This document shows positions 44,387 through 51,962 of a stretch of 64,000 bases of DNA, in pieces. The DNA lies in contig NZ_JACHGF010000005.1 of assembly GCF_014202275.1 (NCBI RefSeq), positions 186,001 through 250,000 on the forward strand, given 5' to 3'. The notes beneath the pieces are model-generated. The model saw nothing but the letters and a program-made list of their open reading frames with translations. It was not told where the DNA came from and ran no database searches. Every line of letters starts with the position of its first letter. The stretch's first letter is position 1. The position numbers were made by a program, and so were the translations under genes. This DNA comes from Rhabdobacter roseus (GTDB lineage Bacteria; Bacteroidota; Bacteroidia; Cytophagales; Spirosomataceae).

Positions 44387-44438
44387 CTAACGGAGGGGTA
44401 CTTTTGAGTCGTTCTTTATCTTTAACACACGTCATTTC

Positions 44439-44882
44439 ATGATTCATAAACCCAAAAAAGTGTTTGTCGACGGCCCCATTAGTCCGCAGTTCATTGCCGA
44501 CTCCATCGCCAAGCACCAGAGCAAGACTACCATCGGCGCGCATAATATCTTTCTGGGCCAAATCCGGGCCGACGAAAAAGCAGGAGGTACCGTGACGGGT
44601 ATCGAGTACACGGCCTATACCGACATGGCCGAGCAAGCCTTCCACGACATCCGCGAAGCGGCTTTTGCGCGCTTTAAACTCACGTGTATGCACATTTACC
44701 ACAGCCTGGGCCTGGTACCAACGGGCGAAATCAGCCTGTTTGTGTTTGTGTCTTCGCCCCACCGCCGGGCTACCTTCGAGGCGCTGGAGTTTATTGTGGA
44801 GGAAATCAAGGCCAAAGTACCTATCTTCGGCAAGGAGCTGGTAGGCCAAGCCGGTGACTACACCTGGAAAGAAAACAAGTAG
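44439..44882 (+). CDS. moaE: Molybdopterin synthase catalytic subunit
   Basis: A 147-residue MoaE converting cPMP to molybdopterin with MoaD thiocarboxylate. Family marks are GAHNIFLGQIRADE, VTGIEYTAYTDMAEQAF, MHIYHSLGLVPTGEISLFVFVSSPHRRATFEAL and the Lys-bearing KAKVPIFGKEL. The end of the protein (DYTWKENK) is typical. A TACTTTTG box at 44399-44406 might give an internal promoter, though it also fits the iterated GTACTT motif. Confidence 0.96.
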   Translation: MIHKPKKVFVDGPISPQFIADSIAKHQSKTTIGAHNIFLGQIRADEKAGGTVTGIEYTAYTDMAEQAFHDIREAAFARFKLTCMHIYHSLGLVPTGEISLFVFVSSPHRRATFEALEFIVEEIKAKVPIFGKELVGQAGDYTWKENK

Positions 44883-44883
44883 G

Positions 44884-45789
44884 ATGGTTGACATTACGCA
44901 CAAAACCCATACGTTACGCATCGCTACGGCCCAGGCGCTGGTGCTGGTGAGCAAGCCCGAAACCATCGAGGCGATTGAAAACCGAAAGGTACCTAAGGGC
45001 GACGTATTTGAGATGGCCAAGGCCGCCGGGCTGCTGGCCGTCAAGAAAACCCCCGACCTGCTGCCCGACTGCCACCCGCTCCCGATCGAGTACACGGGGA
45101 TCAACTACCGCATCGAAGGGCTCACGATCGTGATCGAGATGACCGTCAAGACGATCTACAAAACCGGCGTGGAAGTAGAAGCCATGCACGGAGCGTCGGT
45201 GGTAGCCCTGACGATGTACGACATGCTGAAGCCCATCGACAAAGGCGTGGAGATTCAGCGGATTCGGTTGTTGGAAAAAAAGGGTGGCAAAAGCGACCGC
45301 AAAAGTACCCCCGCCGACCTGAAAACGGCCGTCATCGTGTGTTCGGATAGTATTTCCAGGGGCATCGGTGAAGACCGCTCCGGCCAGCGCATCATCGAGA
45401 AGTTGCAGCCGCTTCAGATCACCGTCAGCGACTATAGCATTATCCCGGATGAGAAAAGTACCATTCAGGAAAAAATAAAAAGCCTATGTGCGCTGGGCTA
45501 CCGGCTCATCCTGCTCACGGGCGGGACGGGCCTCTCGCCCCGTGACGTCACGCCCGAGGCCGTGCAGGAGCTCCTGGACCGCGAAATTCCCGGCATTGCC
45601 GAAACCGCCCGGCAATACGGCCAGCAACGCATCCCCACCGCCCTGCTGTCGCGCGCGGTGGCCGGGCTCATCGGCGACACCCTCGTGATCACGATGCCGG
45701 GTAGTACCGGCGGCGTGACGGAGTACCTCGACGCGCTCTTTCCGCACGTATTGCACGTTTTTAGCGTTATGGAAGGAGCTAAACATTGA
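44884..45789 (+). CDS. moaCB: Bifunctional MoaC-MoaB molybdenum cofactor protein
   Basis: 301 residues from ATG 44884, one base after the moaE stop; an upstream ATG inside moaE (44854) is less likely. Residues 1-145 are MoaC, which forms cPMP from the MoaA product, with LLPDCHPLPIEYTGI, KTGVEVEAMHGASVVALTMYDMLKPIDKG and KKGGKSDR. Residues about 150-301 are MoaB/MogA, which adenylates molybdopterin, with VIVCSDSISRGIGEDRSG, LLTGGTGLSPRDVTPEAV and VITMPGSTGGVTEYLDAL. The fusion is known from Bacteroidota and replaces separate moaC and mogA genes. Confidence 0.96.
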   Translation: MVDITHKTHTLRIATAQALVLVSKPETIEAIENRKVPKGDVFEMAKAAGLLAVKKTPDLLPDCHPLPIEYTGINYRIEGLTIVIEMTVKTIYKTGVEVEAMHGASVVALTMYDMLKPIDKGVEIQRIRLLEKKGGKSDRKSTPADLKTAVIVCSDSISRGIGEDRSGQRIIEKLQPLQITVSDYSIIPDEKSTIQEKIKSLCALGYRLILLTGGTGLSPRDVTPEAVQELLDREIPGIAETARQYGQQRIPTALLSRAVAGLIGDTLVITMPGSTGGVTEYLDALFPHVLHVFSVMEGAKH

Positions 45790-45842
45790 TCTAGAACAAC
45801 ATGGCCTCGCAAGCGGCCATGGAAGCAACCCAGCACCACCGC

Positions 45843-46835
45843 ATGAGTCAACCCATTACCGATCGTTTCGGGCGCGTTCATAACTACCTCCGCATCTCCC
45901 TGACGGACAAGTGCAACCTCCGCTGCAACTACTGTATGCCGCAGGAGGATATGCAGTTTATGCCGTCGGCCTGGCTGATGTCGGCGGAGGAGATTGAGAC
46001 GCTGGCCCGGATCTTCGTGGAGATGGGCGTGGAAAAAATACGCCTGACGGGCGGTGAGCCGCTGGTGCGCAAAGACGTAGGTACCATCATCACGGCGCTG
46101 GGCCAACTACCTACTTCGCTGACCCTCACGACCAACGCCGTTTTTGTGGATCAGTACCTGGAGGTACTTAAAGAGGCGGGCGTACGCTCGCTCAACATCA
46201 GCCTGGATACGCTGCACGAGGAGCGCTTCCGGAGCATCACCAAGCGTGATCATTTCTCTAAAACCTTAGCCAATGTACGGCTGCTGCTCCGCGAGGGCTT
46301 CAGCGTGAAGCTCAACATGGTGGTGATGCGCGATGTCAACGAGGAGGAAGTGAGTGATTTTGTACGGCTGACGCTCGATGAGCCCAACCTGCACGTGCGC
46401 TTCATCGAGTTCATGCCCTTCAACGGCAACCAGTGGGACATGTCCAAGATCGTTACGTACCAAAACCTACTGGATCGGATCGGCCAGGACTTTGTCTATG
46501 AACCCGTTACGGGCGAGAAAAACGACACGGCGCGGGTCTTCCGGGCCCAGGGCGGGCAGGGTACTTTTGGGATCATCAGTACCATCACCAACCACTTCTG
46601 CGCGGGCTGTAACCGCATCCGCCTCACGGCCGACGGCAAGCTCAAAAACTGTCTTTTTGATACCTCCGAGGTGGATTTGCTCGCGCCCCTGCGCCGGGGC
46701 GAGGACGTCCGGCCGCTCATTTACGCGCACTTCCAGCGCAAACACTTCGCCCACGGCGGCCACACCGAATTTACCAACCAGGACGCCAAAGCCGAATACG
46801 AGCAAAACCGCCGCATGATTTCCATCGGGGGGTAG
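45843..46835 (+). CDS. moaA: GTP 3',8-cyclase
   Basis: 330 residues from ATG 45843 (MSQPITDRFGRVHNYLRISLT), which fits the family start; ATG 45801 would prepend 14 unlikely residues. The radical-SAM cluster is TDKCNLRCNYCMP, the SAM site includes RLTGGEPLVRKD, and the C-terminal [4Fe-4S] cluster uses FCAGCNRIRLTADGKLKNCLF. The protein ends in SIGG, the conserved Gly-Gly tail needed for activity. It catalyses the first step of cofactor synthesis from GTP and is the last gene of the operon. Confidence 0.97.
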   Translation: MSQPITDRFGRVHNYLRISLTDKCNLRCNYCMPQEDMQFMPSAWLMSAEEIETLARIFVEMGVEKIRLTGGEPLVRKDVGTIITALGQLPTSLTLTTNAVFVDQYLEVLKEAGVRSLNISLDTLHEERFRSITKRDHFSKTLANVRLLLREGFSVKLNMVVMRDVNEEEVSDFVRLTLDEPNLHVRFIEFMPFNGNQWDMSKIVTYQNLLDRIGQDFVYEPVTGEKNDTARVFRAQGGQGTFGIISTITNHFCAGCNRIRLTADGKLKNCLFDTSEVDLLAPLRRGEDVRPLIYAHFQRKHFAHGGHTEFTNQDAKAEYEQNRRMISIGG

Positions 46836-46999
46836 TTTAGCATAAAGTACCCCTTATCTTCTCCGATGATTTTTTAGGTAAATTTCTGTTTCTGGAATCT
46901 ACCGGCTCTATTATTATATGGATCTCCCGTGCGATCACGCTGTGGTCGGCTGTATCTGGCTTATTCCTTTTCCTAATAAACATTTGACTGCGCCTCGCC

Positions 47000-47020
47000 G
47001 ACCGCTCTGCGGTCCTTTTT
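47000..47020 (+). terminator. Rho-independent terminator after moaA
   Basis: GACCGC-TCT-GCGGTC followed by CTTTTT, 165 bases past the moaA stop and 80 bases before the next gene. Confidence 0.65.
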
Positions 47021-47056
47021 GGTTAAAAAAACTCTTAATCCCTTTTCGAAACAGAG

Positions 47057-47101
47057 AAAGTATTACTTTATGCATTATTTTTGTGCACAAAGTAATACTT
47101 T
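47057..47101 (+). promoter_or_regulatory. Twin palindromes abutting the DUF4143 ATPase start
   Basis: AAAGTATTACTTT (47057-47069) and AAAGTAATACTTT (47089-47101) are each near-palindromic and exact reverse complements of each other. Each is followed by ATG; the second ATG is the gene start. A central GTGCAC palindrome lies between them. This looks like an operator or a hairpin that hides the start codon. Confidence 0.55.
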
Positions 47102-48289
47102 ATGATACAAAGAGCAGCCTATAAAGCCCTGGAAGAACATTTGAGCTCACGCCATATTACGGTGATTACGGGCCTACGCCGGGTGGGAAAAACCACGGCG
47201 CTTCGTTTCTTGCTAGACAAAATCGCCCATCAAAATAAGCTTTATCTGGATTTTGAGAAGGCTGAAAACCGGCTACTCTTTAACCAGACGTTATACGGAG
47301 ACATCGAACTGGGCTTACAGGCATTAGGGCTTAATTTACAAGCAGAGGCCGTGCTGGCCCTGGACGAAATCCAGCTGGTACCCAACGCGCCCAGCATTAT
47401 CAAGTACCTCTACGATACGTACAGCGTCAAATTTTTACTAACGGGCTCTAGTTCTTACTACCTCAAAAATCATTTTACGGAAAGTCTGGCGGGCCACAAG
47501 CGCATCTTCGAGCTATTTCCGCTGGATTTTCGGGAGTTTCTTCTTTTCAAAGGGTATCAATCTTCCCAATTTGAGCCTTTTAGGCAAAAGCCGTACTTTC
47601 CCATTTATTACCAAACTTTTAAAAAAGAGTACGAAGAATACGTACGCTTTGGCGGGTTTCCGGAGGTAGTGCTGGCGGCTACGCAACCAGATAAGACGGC
47701 CTTTCTGAAAGACATCGTCAATGCCTACATTGAGCTGGATATTAAGCTACTATCCGACTTCAAGGTGAGTGACGACCTGTACCGACTTTGCCAACTGTTG
47801 GCAGCACATACCGGGAGCTTGCTGGATACCGTCAAGCTGAGTAGCATCTTGGGTATTAACCGGAATAAAATAAACGAGTACCTAAGTCTCTTTGAATACA
47901 CGTACTTTATTCAGCGCATTCCGGCCTTTACACGAAATAAGGACCGGGAGCTCTCACTTAAAAAGAAGGTATACCTGGCCGACACGGGACTACTCTCCGT
48001 ACTGGCCCAGGTTAGCAGCGGACAAGTCTTTGAAAACGCGATAGCCCTGCAACTAGCCCGGCTGGGATCGGTGCAGTACTATCAGCGTAAAACCGGACAA
48101 GAAATCGACTTTGTCCTTGACCAAACAATTGCCGTAGAAGTAAAGGAAACCCCAACGCCTTATGATCTAAGGGTACTTACCCAACGCGCCACTAAACTTG
48201 ACCTTACTACAACTTGGCTGGTGGGCCTTACAGCTCCCGGAAGCGAATTCAGAGACTGGTACTGGGGAGGCAGCCTACTACCCGGTTAG
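47102..48289 (+). CDS. AAA_14/DUF4143 ATPase
   Basis: A 395-residue protein of the AAA_14 plus DUF4143 group. Walker A is GLRRVGKTTAL, Walker B VLALDEIQLVP, sensor-type LLTGSSSYYLKNHFTESLAG, then FPLDFREFLLFKGY. The DUF4143 half contains a PD-(D/E)xK-like strand near the end (QEIDFVLDQTIAVEVKETPT), so nuclease activity is conceivable. Such genes are widespread in mobile and defence-rich regions, but the biological role is unknown. The start codon lies at the edge of twin palindromes that may control expression. Confidence 0.88.
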   Translation: MIQRAAYKALEEHLSSRHITVITGLRRVGKTTALRFLLDKIAHQNKLYLDFEKAENRLLFNQTLYGDIELGLQALGLNLQAEAVLALDEIQLVPNAPSIIKYLYDTYSVKFLLTGSSSYYLKNHFTESLAGHKRIFELFPLDFREFLLFKGYQSSQFEPFRQKPYFPIYYQTFKKEYEEYVRFGGFPEVVLAATQPDKTAFLKDIVNAYIELDIKLLSDFKVSDDLYRLCQLLAAHTGSLLDTVKLSSILGINRNKINEYLSLFEYTYFIQRIPAFTRNKDRELSLKKKVYLADTGLLSVLAQVSSGQVFENAIALQLARLGSVQYYQRKTGQEIDFVLDQTIAVEVKETPTPYDLRVLTQRATKLDLTTTWLVGLTAPGSEFRDWYWGGSLLPG

Positions 48290-48298
48290 CGCTCGTAG

Positions 48299-48922
48299 CT
48301 ATACTTTAGTCTTCAAATACGCCACCAGTACCTCCAGGCCGCGGTCGAAGCGGTGGTGGTTGTTGATGATGATGTCGGCGTCGGCGCGCAGGGGTTTGAT
48401 GTACTTTTCGTAGGTAGGGGCCACGTGGTGCTCCCAGCGGTAGAGCACGTCGTCGAGGTCGTAGCCGCGCTCGGTATTGTCGCGGATGATCCGCCGCTTG
48501 ATCTTGACGTGCTCCTTGGCATCGACAAAAATCTTCAGGTCAATGAGCTTGGCTACTTCGGGAAAGTAGTACACGAAGATCCCCTCCACCACCACAATGG
48601 GCGTGGGCATGAAGGTAAGTACCTTGGGCTCCAGCAGGGGGTTGTTGAAGGTATATTCCTTTTGTTGCACCGCCCGGCCCGCGCGCAGCTCGGCAATGTG
48701 CCGGGCAAACTGATGGTGGTCGATGGTCTCGGGGAGGTCGAAGTTATGGACGCCGTTTTCGTCCAGGGCAATCTCGTGGATGGGCCGGTAGTAGTTATCC
48801 TGCGAAATACGGCAGATCTCCTCGTCGTTAAACGAATCCAGCAGGTTTTTCATGAAATAGGTTTTCCCGGAGGCGCTACCGCCCGTGATGCCAATGATGA
48901 AAGGGTGCTGCTGACTGGCCAT
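48299..48922 (-). CDS. udk: Uridine kinase
   Basis: 207 residues from ATG 48922 (MASQQHPFIIGITGGSASGKT), which gives the normal family length; the open frame extends upstream to 49123 but without homology-like content. P-loop GGSASGKT, the SQDNYYRP substrate loop, NFDLPETIDHH, VVVEGIFVYYF and the lid IKRRIIRDNTERGYDLDDVLYRW mark a uridine/cytidine kinase of the pyrimidine salvage pathway. Convergent with the ATPase gene, 9 bases apart. Confidence 0.95.
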   Translation of the reverse strand: MASQQHPFIIGITGGSASGKTYFMKNLLDSFNDEEICRISQDNYYRPIHEIALDENGVHNFDLPETIDHHQFARHIAELRAGRAVQQKEYTFNNPLLEPKVLTFMPTPIVVVEGIFVYYFPEVAKLIDLKIFVDAKEHVKIKRRIIRDNTERGYDLDDVLYRWEHHVAPTYEKYIKPLRADADIIINNHHRFDRGLEVLVAYLKTKV

Positions 48923-49037
48923 GCCGTTTGGATTGATGAAGGTTTTGGCTACAAAAGTAGGAAGTGCAGCCGGAAGCACCGTTCTAAGTACCCTAAAGTT
49001 TTCGTTTTTTAACCCAAGGAAGTAGGGCAAGGGTACT

Positions 49038-50855
49038 TTATTCAATAATAGCCAGCTTACTGGCCAGACTTTCGCTGCCATCGGGGGCAACGAGCAAAAC
49101 CAGGTAGATACCACCCCGCGCACGCCGCCCGGTGTAGTCGTGCAGGCTCCAGGAAGCCGTGCCGCCCTGCGAGCGCGTTTCGTACACGAGCCGTCCCGCC
49201 AGGTCGGTGATTTTCACCGTGGTGTTGTCTACCAGGCCTTTGATTCCCACCACGCCGTCGTACTCGGGCCGCACGGGGTTGGGAAACACCAGTACCGACG
49301 AAAGGGTACTTTCAGGCGTGGAGGCGTCGCTCCGGTACGACACCAGCCCGTGGGAGGTATCGACGTAGAGCAGGCCACTGGCCTCGTCGAAGCGCAGAGC
49401 TCTGATGCTATTGGAAGGAAGCGGGCTATCCTGCGCCGTAAACTGCCGCACGAGCTCCGTGCCGTCGGCATTGAAGAGGTACAGACCACTCTGGGTAGCG
49501 ATCCACTTGCGGTTGCCGGGCTCCACGGCCAGGGCCGTCGCGCGCTCGTTGGCTAGCAGGCGGCGCTGCCCAAAAATAGGCAACAAGGCGTCGATCCGTC
49601 CGCCGGAAAGTACCCCTTCGGGCACAAAGTACCCCACACCCCGGTCGGTGGCGAACCAGATCAACCCGTCTTTATCCAAAACCAAACTACTGACCGTCGA
49701 GGAAGGCAGACCGCCGCTTCCCGCGCCCGTCGAAAGGTACCTTTGCTGGCCCGTGGCCGGATCGGTAACCCGAATGCCCCCACCGAGGTAGTCGGGCTGG
49801 CGGGCCCAGCGCAGGCCGTTTCGGTCGGTAACTACCGAGTCGGTTCGGACGGCAATGGCCGTGTCGGCCTGGGTGGGTGGACTGTAGGCGCGGAAAGTAC
49901 CTTGGGCATTACCGACTAGCCCATTTTGGCGGTCGGCTACCCAAAGGTACCCTAACGGGTCCAGGATACTTTGCTGAGGAGCGGCCAGGAGCGCATCCCG
50001 AAAGACCGTCGGCGAAGTACCTAGAAGTACCACCTCGTTGGCCAGGGAAGCGATGAGTTGCCCCTGGCTCGTATTCAGGTCCAGGTAGGTACTTGGGGTG
50101 GAATAGATCGTTTGCCAGGTACCGCTTTGGCGGCGAACGACCCCTTGCCCTGCACCGCCAGCGTACAAGTACCCCTGGTAGGCCGCCAAGGTACTAACGG
50201 GAAAAGGCGCAGGTATAAGTACCCAATTGCCAAAGTACTGCCGGTTGACGGATTCGCTCAGCGAAGTACCTAAAGTACCCTGAGACGTGGCGGCAAAAAG
50301 ACTGTCTTGGGTGAAGGCAACGCCGTAGACCGTCACCTCGGCCCCCGCCGCCCCAATGTAGCGGTAGGTTTCGCGTACTTCGCGCCGGGCGGGGTCCAGC
50401 ACCACAATCCCGAAATCGGTACTCAGGTAGGCTAATTCTTCGTGAAATACCACCTGCCGGATACGGCGACTGAGTGGGAGGTCGGCGGCATCGCGGATCA
50501 GCGGCCAGTTGACGATCTGCTCCGGCTCAGTCTGTGCATCCAGGTACATCAGGTCCAGGTTGCCGTTGCGGTAGGCCAGCAGCAGCAGGGTACTTGCTTC
50601 GTGGTAGGCCAGGCTACTCACGCCCACGTCGCTCAAGCCGTTGATCTTGGAATACTGCGTTGTGGTACCGTCGGCGGGGAGGTAGCTAAAGAGGCCGTTG
50701 TGCGTGGCGACGTACAGCCGCTCTCCAGCCCGCACCACGCTATGCGCCGACTGGTAGTTGAAGTGCGTTTGCCAACCTCCCACGGGTATTTCCTGCGCCC
50801 ACAGCGAGTGCATGAGCAAGCTACCAAGTACCCCCAGCAGTAGCGCTTTGCTCAT
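49038..50855 (-). CDS. porZ: Type IX secretion system protein PorZ
   Basis: A 605-residue exported protein (signal MSKALLLGVLGSLLMHSLWAQ) with two beta-propeller halves. Typical PorZ text is IPVGGWQTHFNYQSAHSVV and YVATHNGLFSY at the start, blades such as NRKWIATQSGLYLFNADG, and a C-terminal secretion domain (FPNPVRPEYDGVVGIKGL ... VKITDLAGRLVYET). PorZ is part of the surface attachment complex that delivers A-LPS to cargo in Porphyromonas. It overlaps the yjbQ-like stop by 4 bases (ATGA), so the two are translationally coupled. Confidence 0.9.
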   Translation of the reverse strand: MSKALLLGVLGSLLMHSLWAQEIPVGGWQTHFNYQSAHSVVRAGERLYVATHNGLFSYLPADGTTTQYSKINGLSDVGVSSLAYHEASTLLLLAYRNGNLDLMYLDAQTEPEQIVNWPLIRDAADLPLSRRIRQVVFHEELAYLSTDFGIVVLDPARREVRETYRYIGAAGAEVTVYGVAFTQDSLFAATSQGTLGTSLSESVNRQYFGNWVLIPAPFPVSTLAAYQGYLYAGGAGQGVVRRQSGTWQTIYSTPSTYLDLNTSQGQLIASLANEVVLLGTSPTVFRDALLAAPQQSILDPLGYLWVADRQNGLVGNAQGTFRAYSPPTQADTAIAVRTDSVVTDRNGLRWARQPDYLGGGIRVTDPATGQQRYLSTGAGSGGLPSSTVSSLVLDKDGLIWFATDRGVGYFVPEGVLSGGRIDALLPIFGQRRLLANERATALAVEPGNRKWIATQSGLYLFNADGTELVRQFTAQDSPLPSNSIRALRFDEASGLLYVDTSHGLVSYRSDASTPESTLSSVLVFPNPVRPEYDGVVGIKGLVDNTTVKITDLAGRLVYETRSQGGTASWSLHDYTGRRARGGIYLVLLVAPDGSESLASKLAIIE

Positions 50856-51274
50856 AGTCCGTAGGCCGTAAGTACCAGGTGGCGCCCCGCGGCGTGGTCG
50901 CGGTGCTCGCAGAGGTAGATACCCTGCCAGGTACCTACGTTGAGCTGTCCGTTGGTAATGGGTACCGTCACCGAGCTACCCAGCAAGGCCGCTTTGATGT
51001 GCGCGGGCATGTCGTCGTCGCCTTCGTAGTTGTGGCGGTAGTAGGGAGCCCGCTCGGGTACCATGATGTTAAAATGACTCTCGAAGTCCTGCCGGACCGT
51101 CGCATCGGCGTTTTCGTTGAGCGTAAGGCTGGCCGAGGTATGCTGGATGAATACGTGCAGCAGCCCCGCCCGGATCTGCCGGAGCTCGGGGATTTCCTTC
51201 AGCACGCGATCGGTGATGAGGTGAAATCCGCGCCGGAACGGCGGCAGGGTACATTCTTTTTGGAATACCAGCAT
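50852..51274 (-). CDS. YjbQ/UPF0047 family protein
   Basis: 140 residues from ATG 51274 (MLVFQKECTLPPFRRGF); an ATG at 51313 would overlap the regulator gene upstream. The family core is FIQHTSASLTLNENADATVRQDFE, then DMPAHIKAALLGSSVTVPITNG and GTWQGIYLCEHRDH. Members have weak thiamin-phosphate synthase activity, and the true role is unsettled. The 4-base overlap with porZ suggests a single transcript. Confidence 0.93.
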   Translation of the reverse strand: MLVFQKECTLPPFRRGFHLITDRVLKEIPELRQIRAGLLHVFIQHTSASLTLNENADATVRQDFESHFNIMVPERAPYYRHNYEGDDDMPAHIKAALLGSSVTVPITNGQLNVGTWQGIYLCEHRDHAAGRHLVLTAYGL

Positions 51275-51302
51275 GAAGTACTGCTTTAAAATACAAGCCC
51301 GG

Positions 51303-51890
51303 TCAGGCCACAAGCGGAGGCTGATTACCCGACATTTCCTGCAAATAGCTTTTCAGCTCCGAAGGAGCCAGGCGCAGGTAGGACGCCATCGCTTGCAAGG
51401 GCAAGGTTTCCATCAGCCCGGGGTACTCTTCCCGGAAGCTATTAAGCCGAAGCGGCACCGGCTGGGAGGTCATCCACCGCCCCAGCGCGCGTTGTCGTTG
51501 TACTTCGTCCACGAGTTTTTGCACCAGGCGGCCCCAGGCCGGAATCTCCGCAAAAAGTTTGTTCATGTCTTCGTAGCGAAGCAGGCACAGCTTCGTGTGG
51601 GTCACGGCCTGGATATTCTCGGTAGAGGGGGCCTGGTACCGAAAGCTGTCGGGCAGTACGGCGATATTTCCCTGCGGAATAAAGTAGCGCGTCACTTCGT
51701 CGCCCCGGTCAAAATGAAGTACCCGCAAAGTACCTTCGATCACAAATCCAATGGTACGGCATACATTCCCTTCGCGCAGGAAGTAGTCCCCCGGACTGAG
51801 CTCTACTTCTTTTAAATAAGTAGACAACAATTCAAACTGAGCATTGGTAAGCGTCATGTACCGGGAAAGGTACGAATGTAGTGGTTCCAT
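51303..51890 (-). CDS. Crp/Fnr family transcriptional regulator
   Basis: 195 residues from ATG 51890 (MEPLHSYLSRYM). The cNMP-binding fold covers residues 10-125 (LSPGDYFLREGNVCRTIGFVIEGTLRVL, with RYFIPQGNIAVLPDSF). The C-terminal part has a short helix-turn-helix (LPLQAMASYLRLAPSELKSYLQ). The usual cAMP Arg is not obvious, so ligand is unknown. Common Bacteroidota members of this type act on nearby envelope or detoxification genes. It precedes yjbQ-porZ on the same strand and may regulate them. Confidence 0.9.
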   Translation of the reverse strand: MEPLHSYLSRYMTLTNAQFELLSTYLKEVELSPGDYFLREGNVCRTIGFVIEGTLRVLHFDRGDEVTRYFIPQGNIAVLPDSFRYQAPSTENIQAVTHTKLCLLRYEDMNKLFAEIPAWGRLVQKLVDEVQRQRALGRWMTSQPVPLRLNSFREEYPGLMETLPLQAMASYLRLAPSELKSYLQEMSGNQPPLVA

Positions 51891-51962
51891 AGTGTATACA
51901 AAACACACTTAAGCTTCGGGTTGTTGCTTAGTTAAAATAAAAAATTTACGCTTTATATTCCT

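Noticed and set aside
46918-47124. 68-codon + frame between moaA and the DUF4143 gene
   Set aside because: It spans a terminator hairpin and the twin palindromes, overlaps the next gene start and has no protein-like pattern.
49038-50855. Hybrid two-component regulator because of propeller blades
   Set aside because: There is no kinase, Y_Y_Y or DNA-binding domain; the N terminus and C-terminal secretion domain match PorZ.
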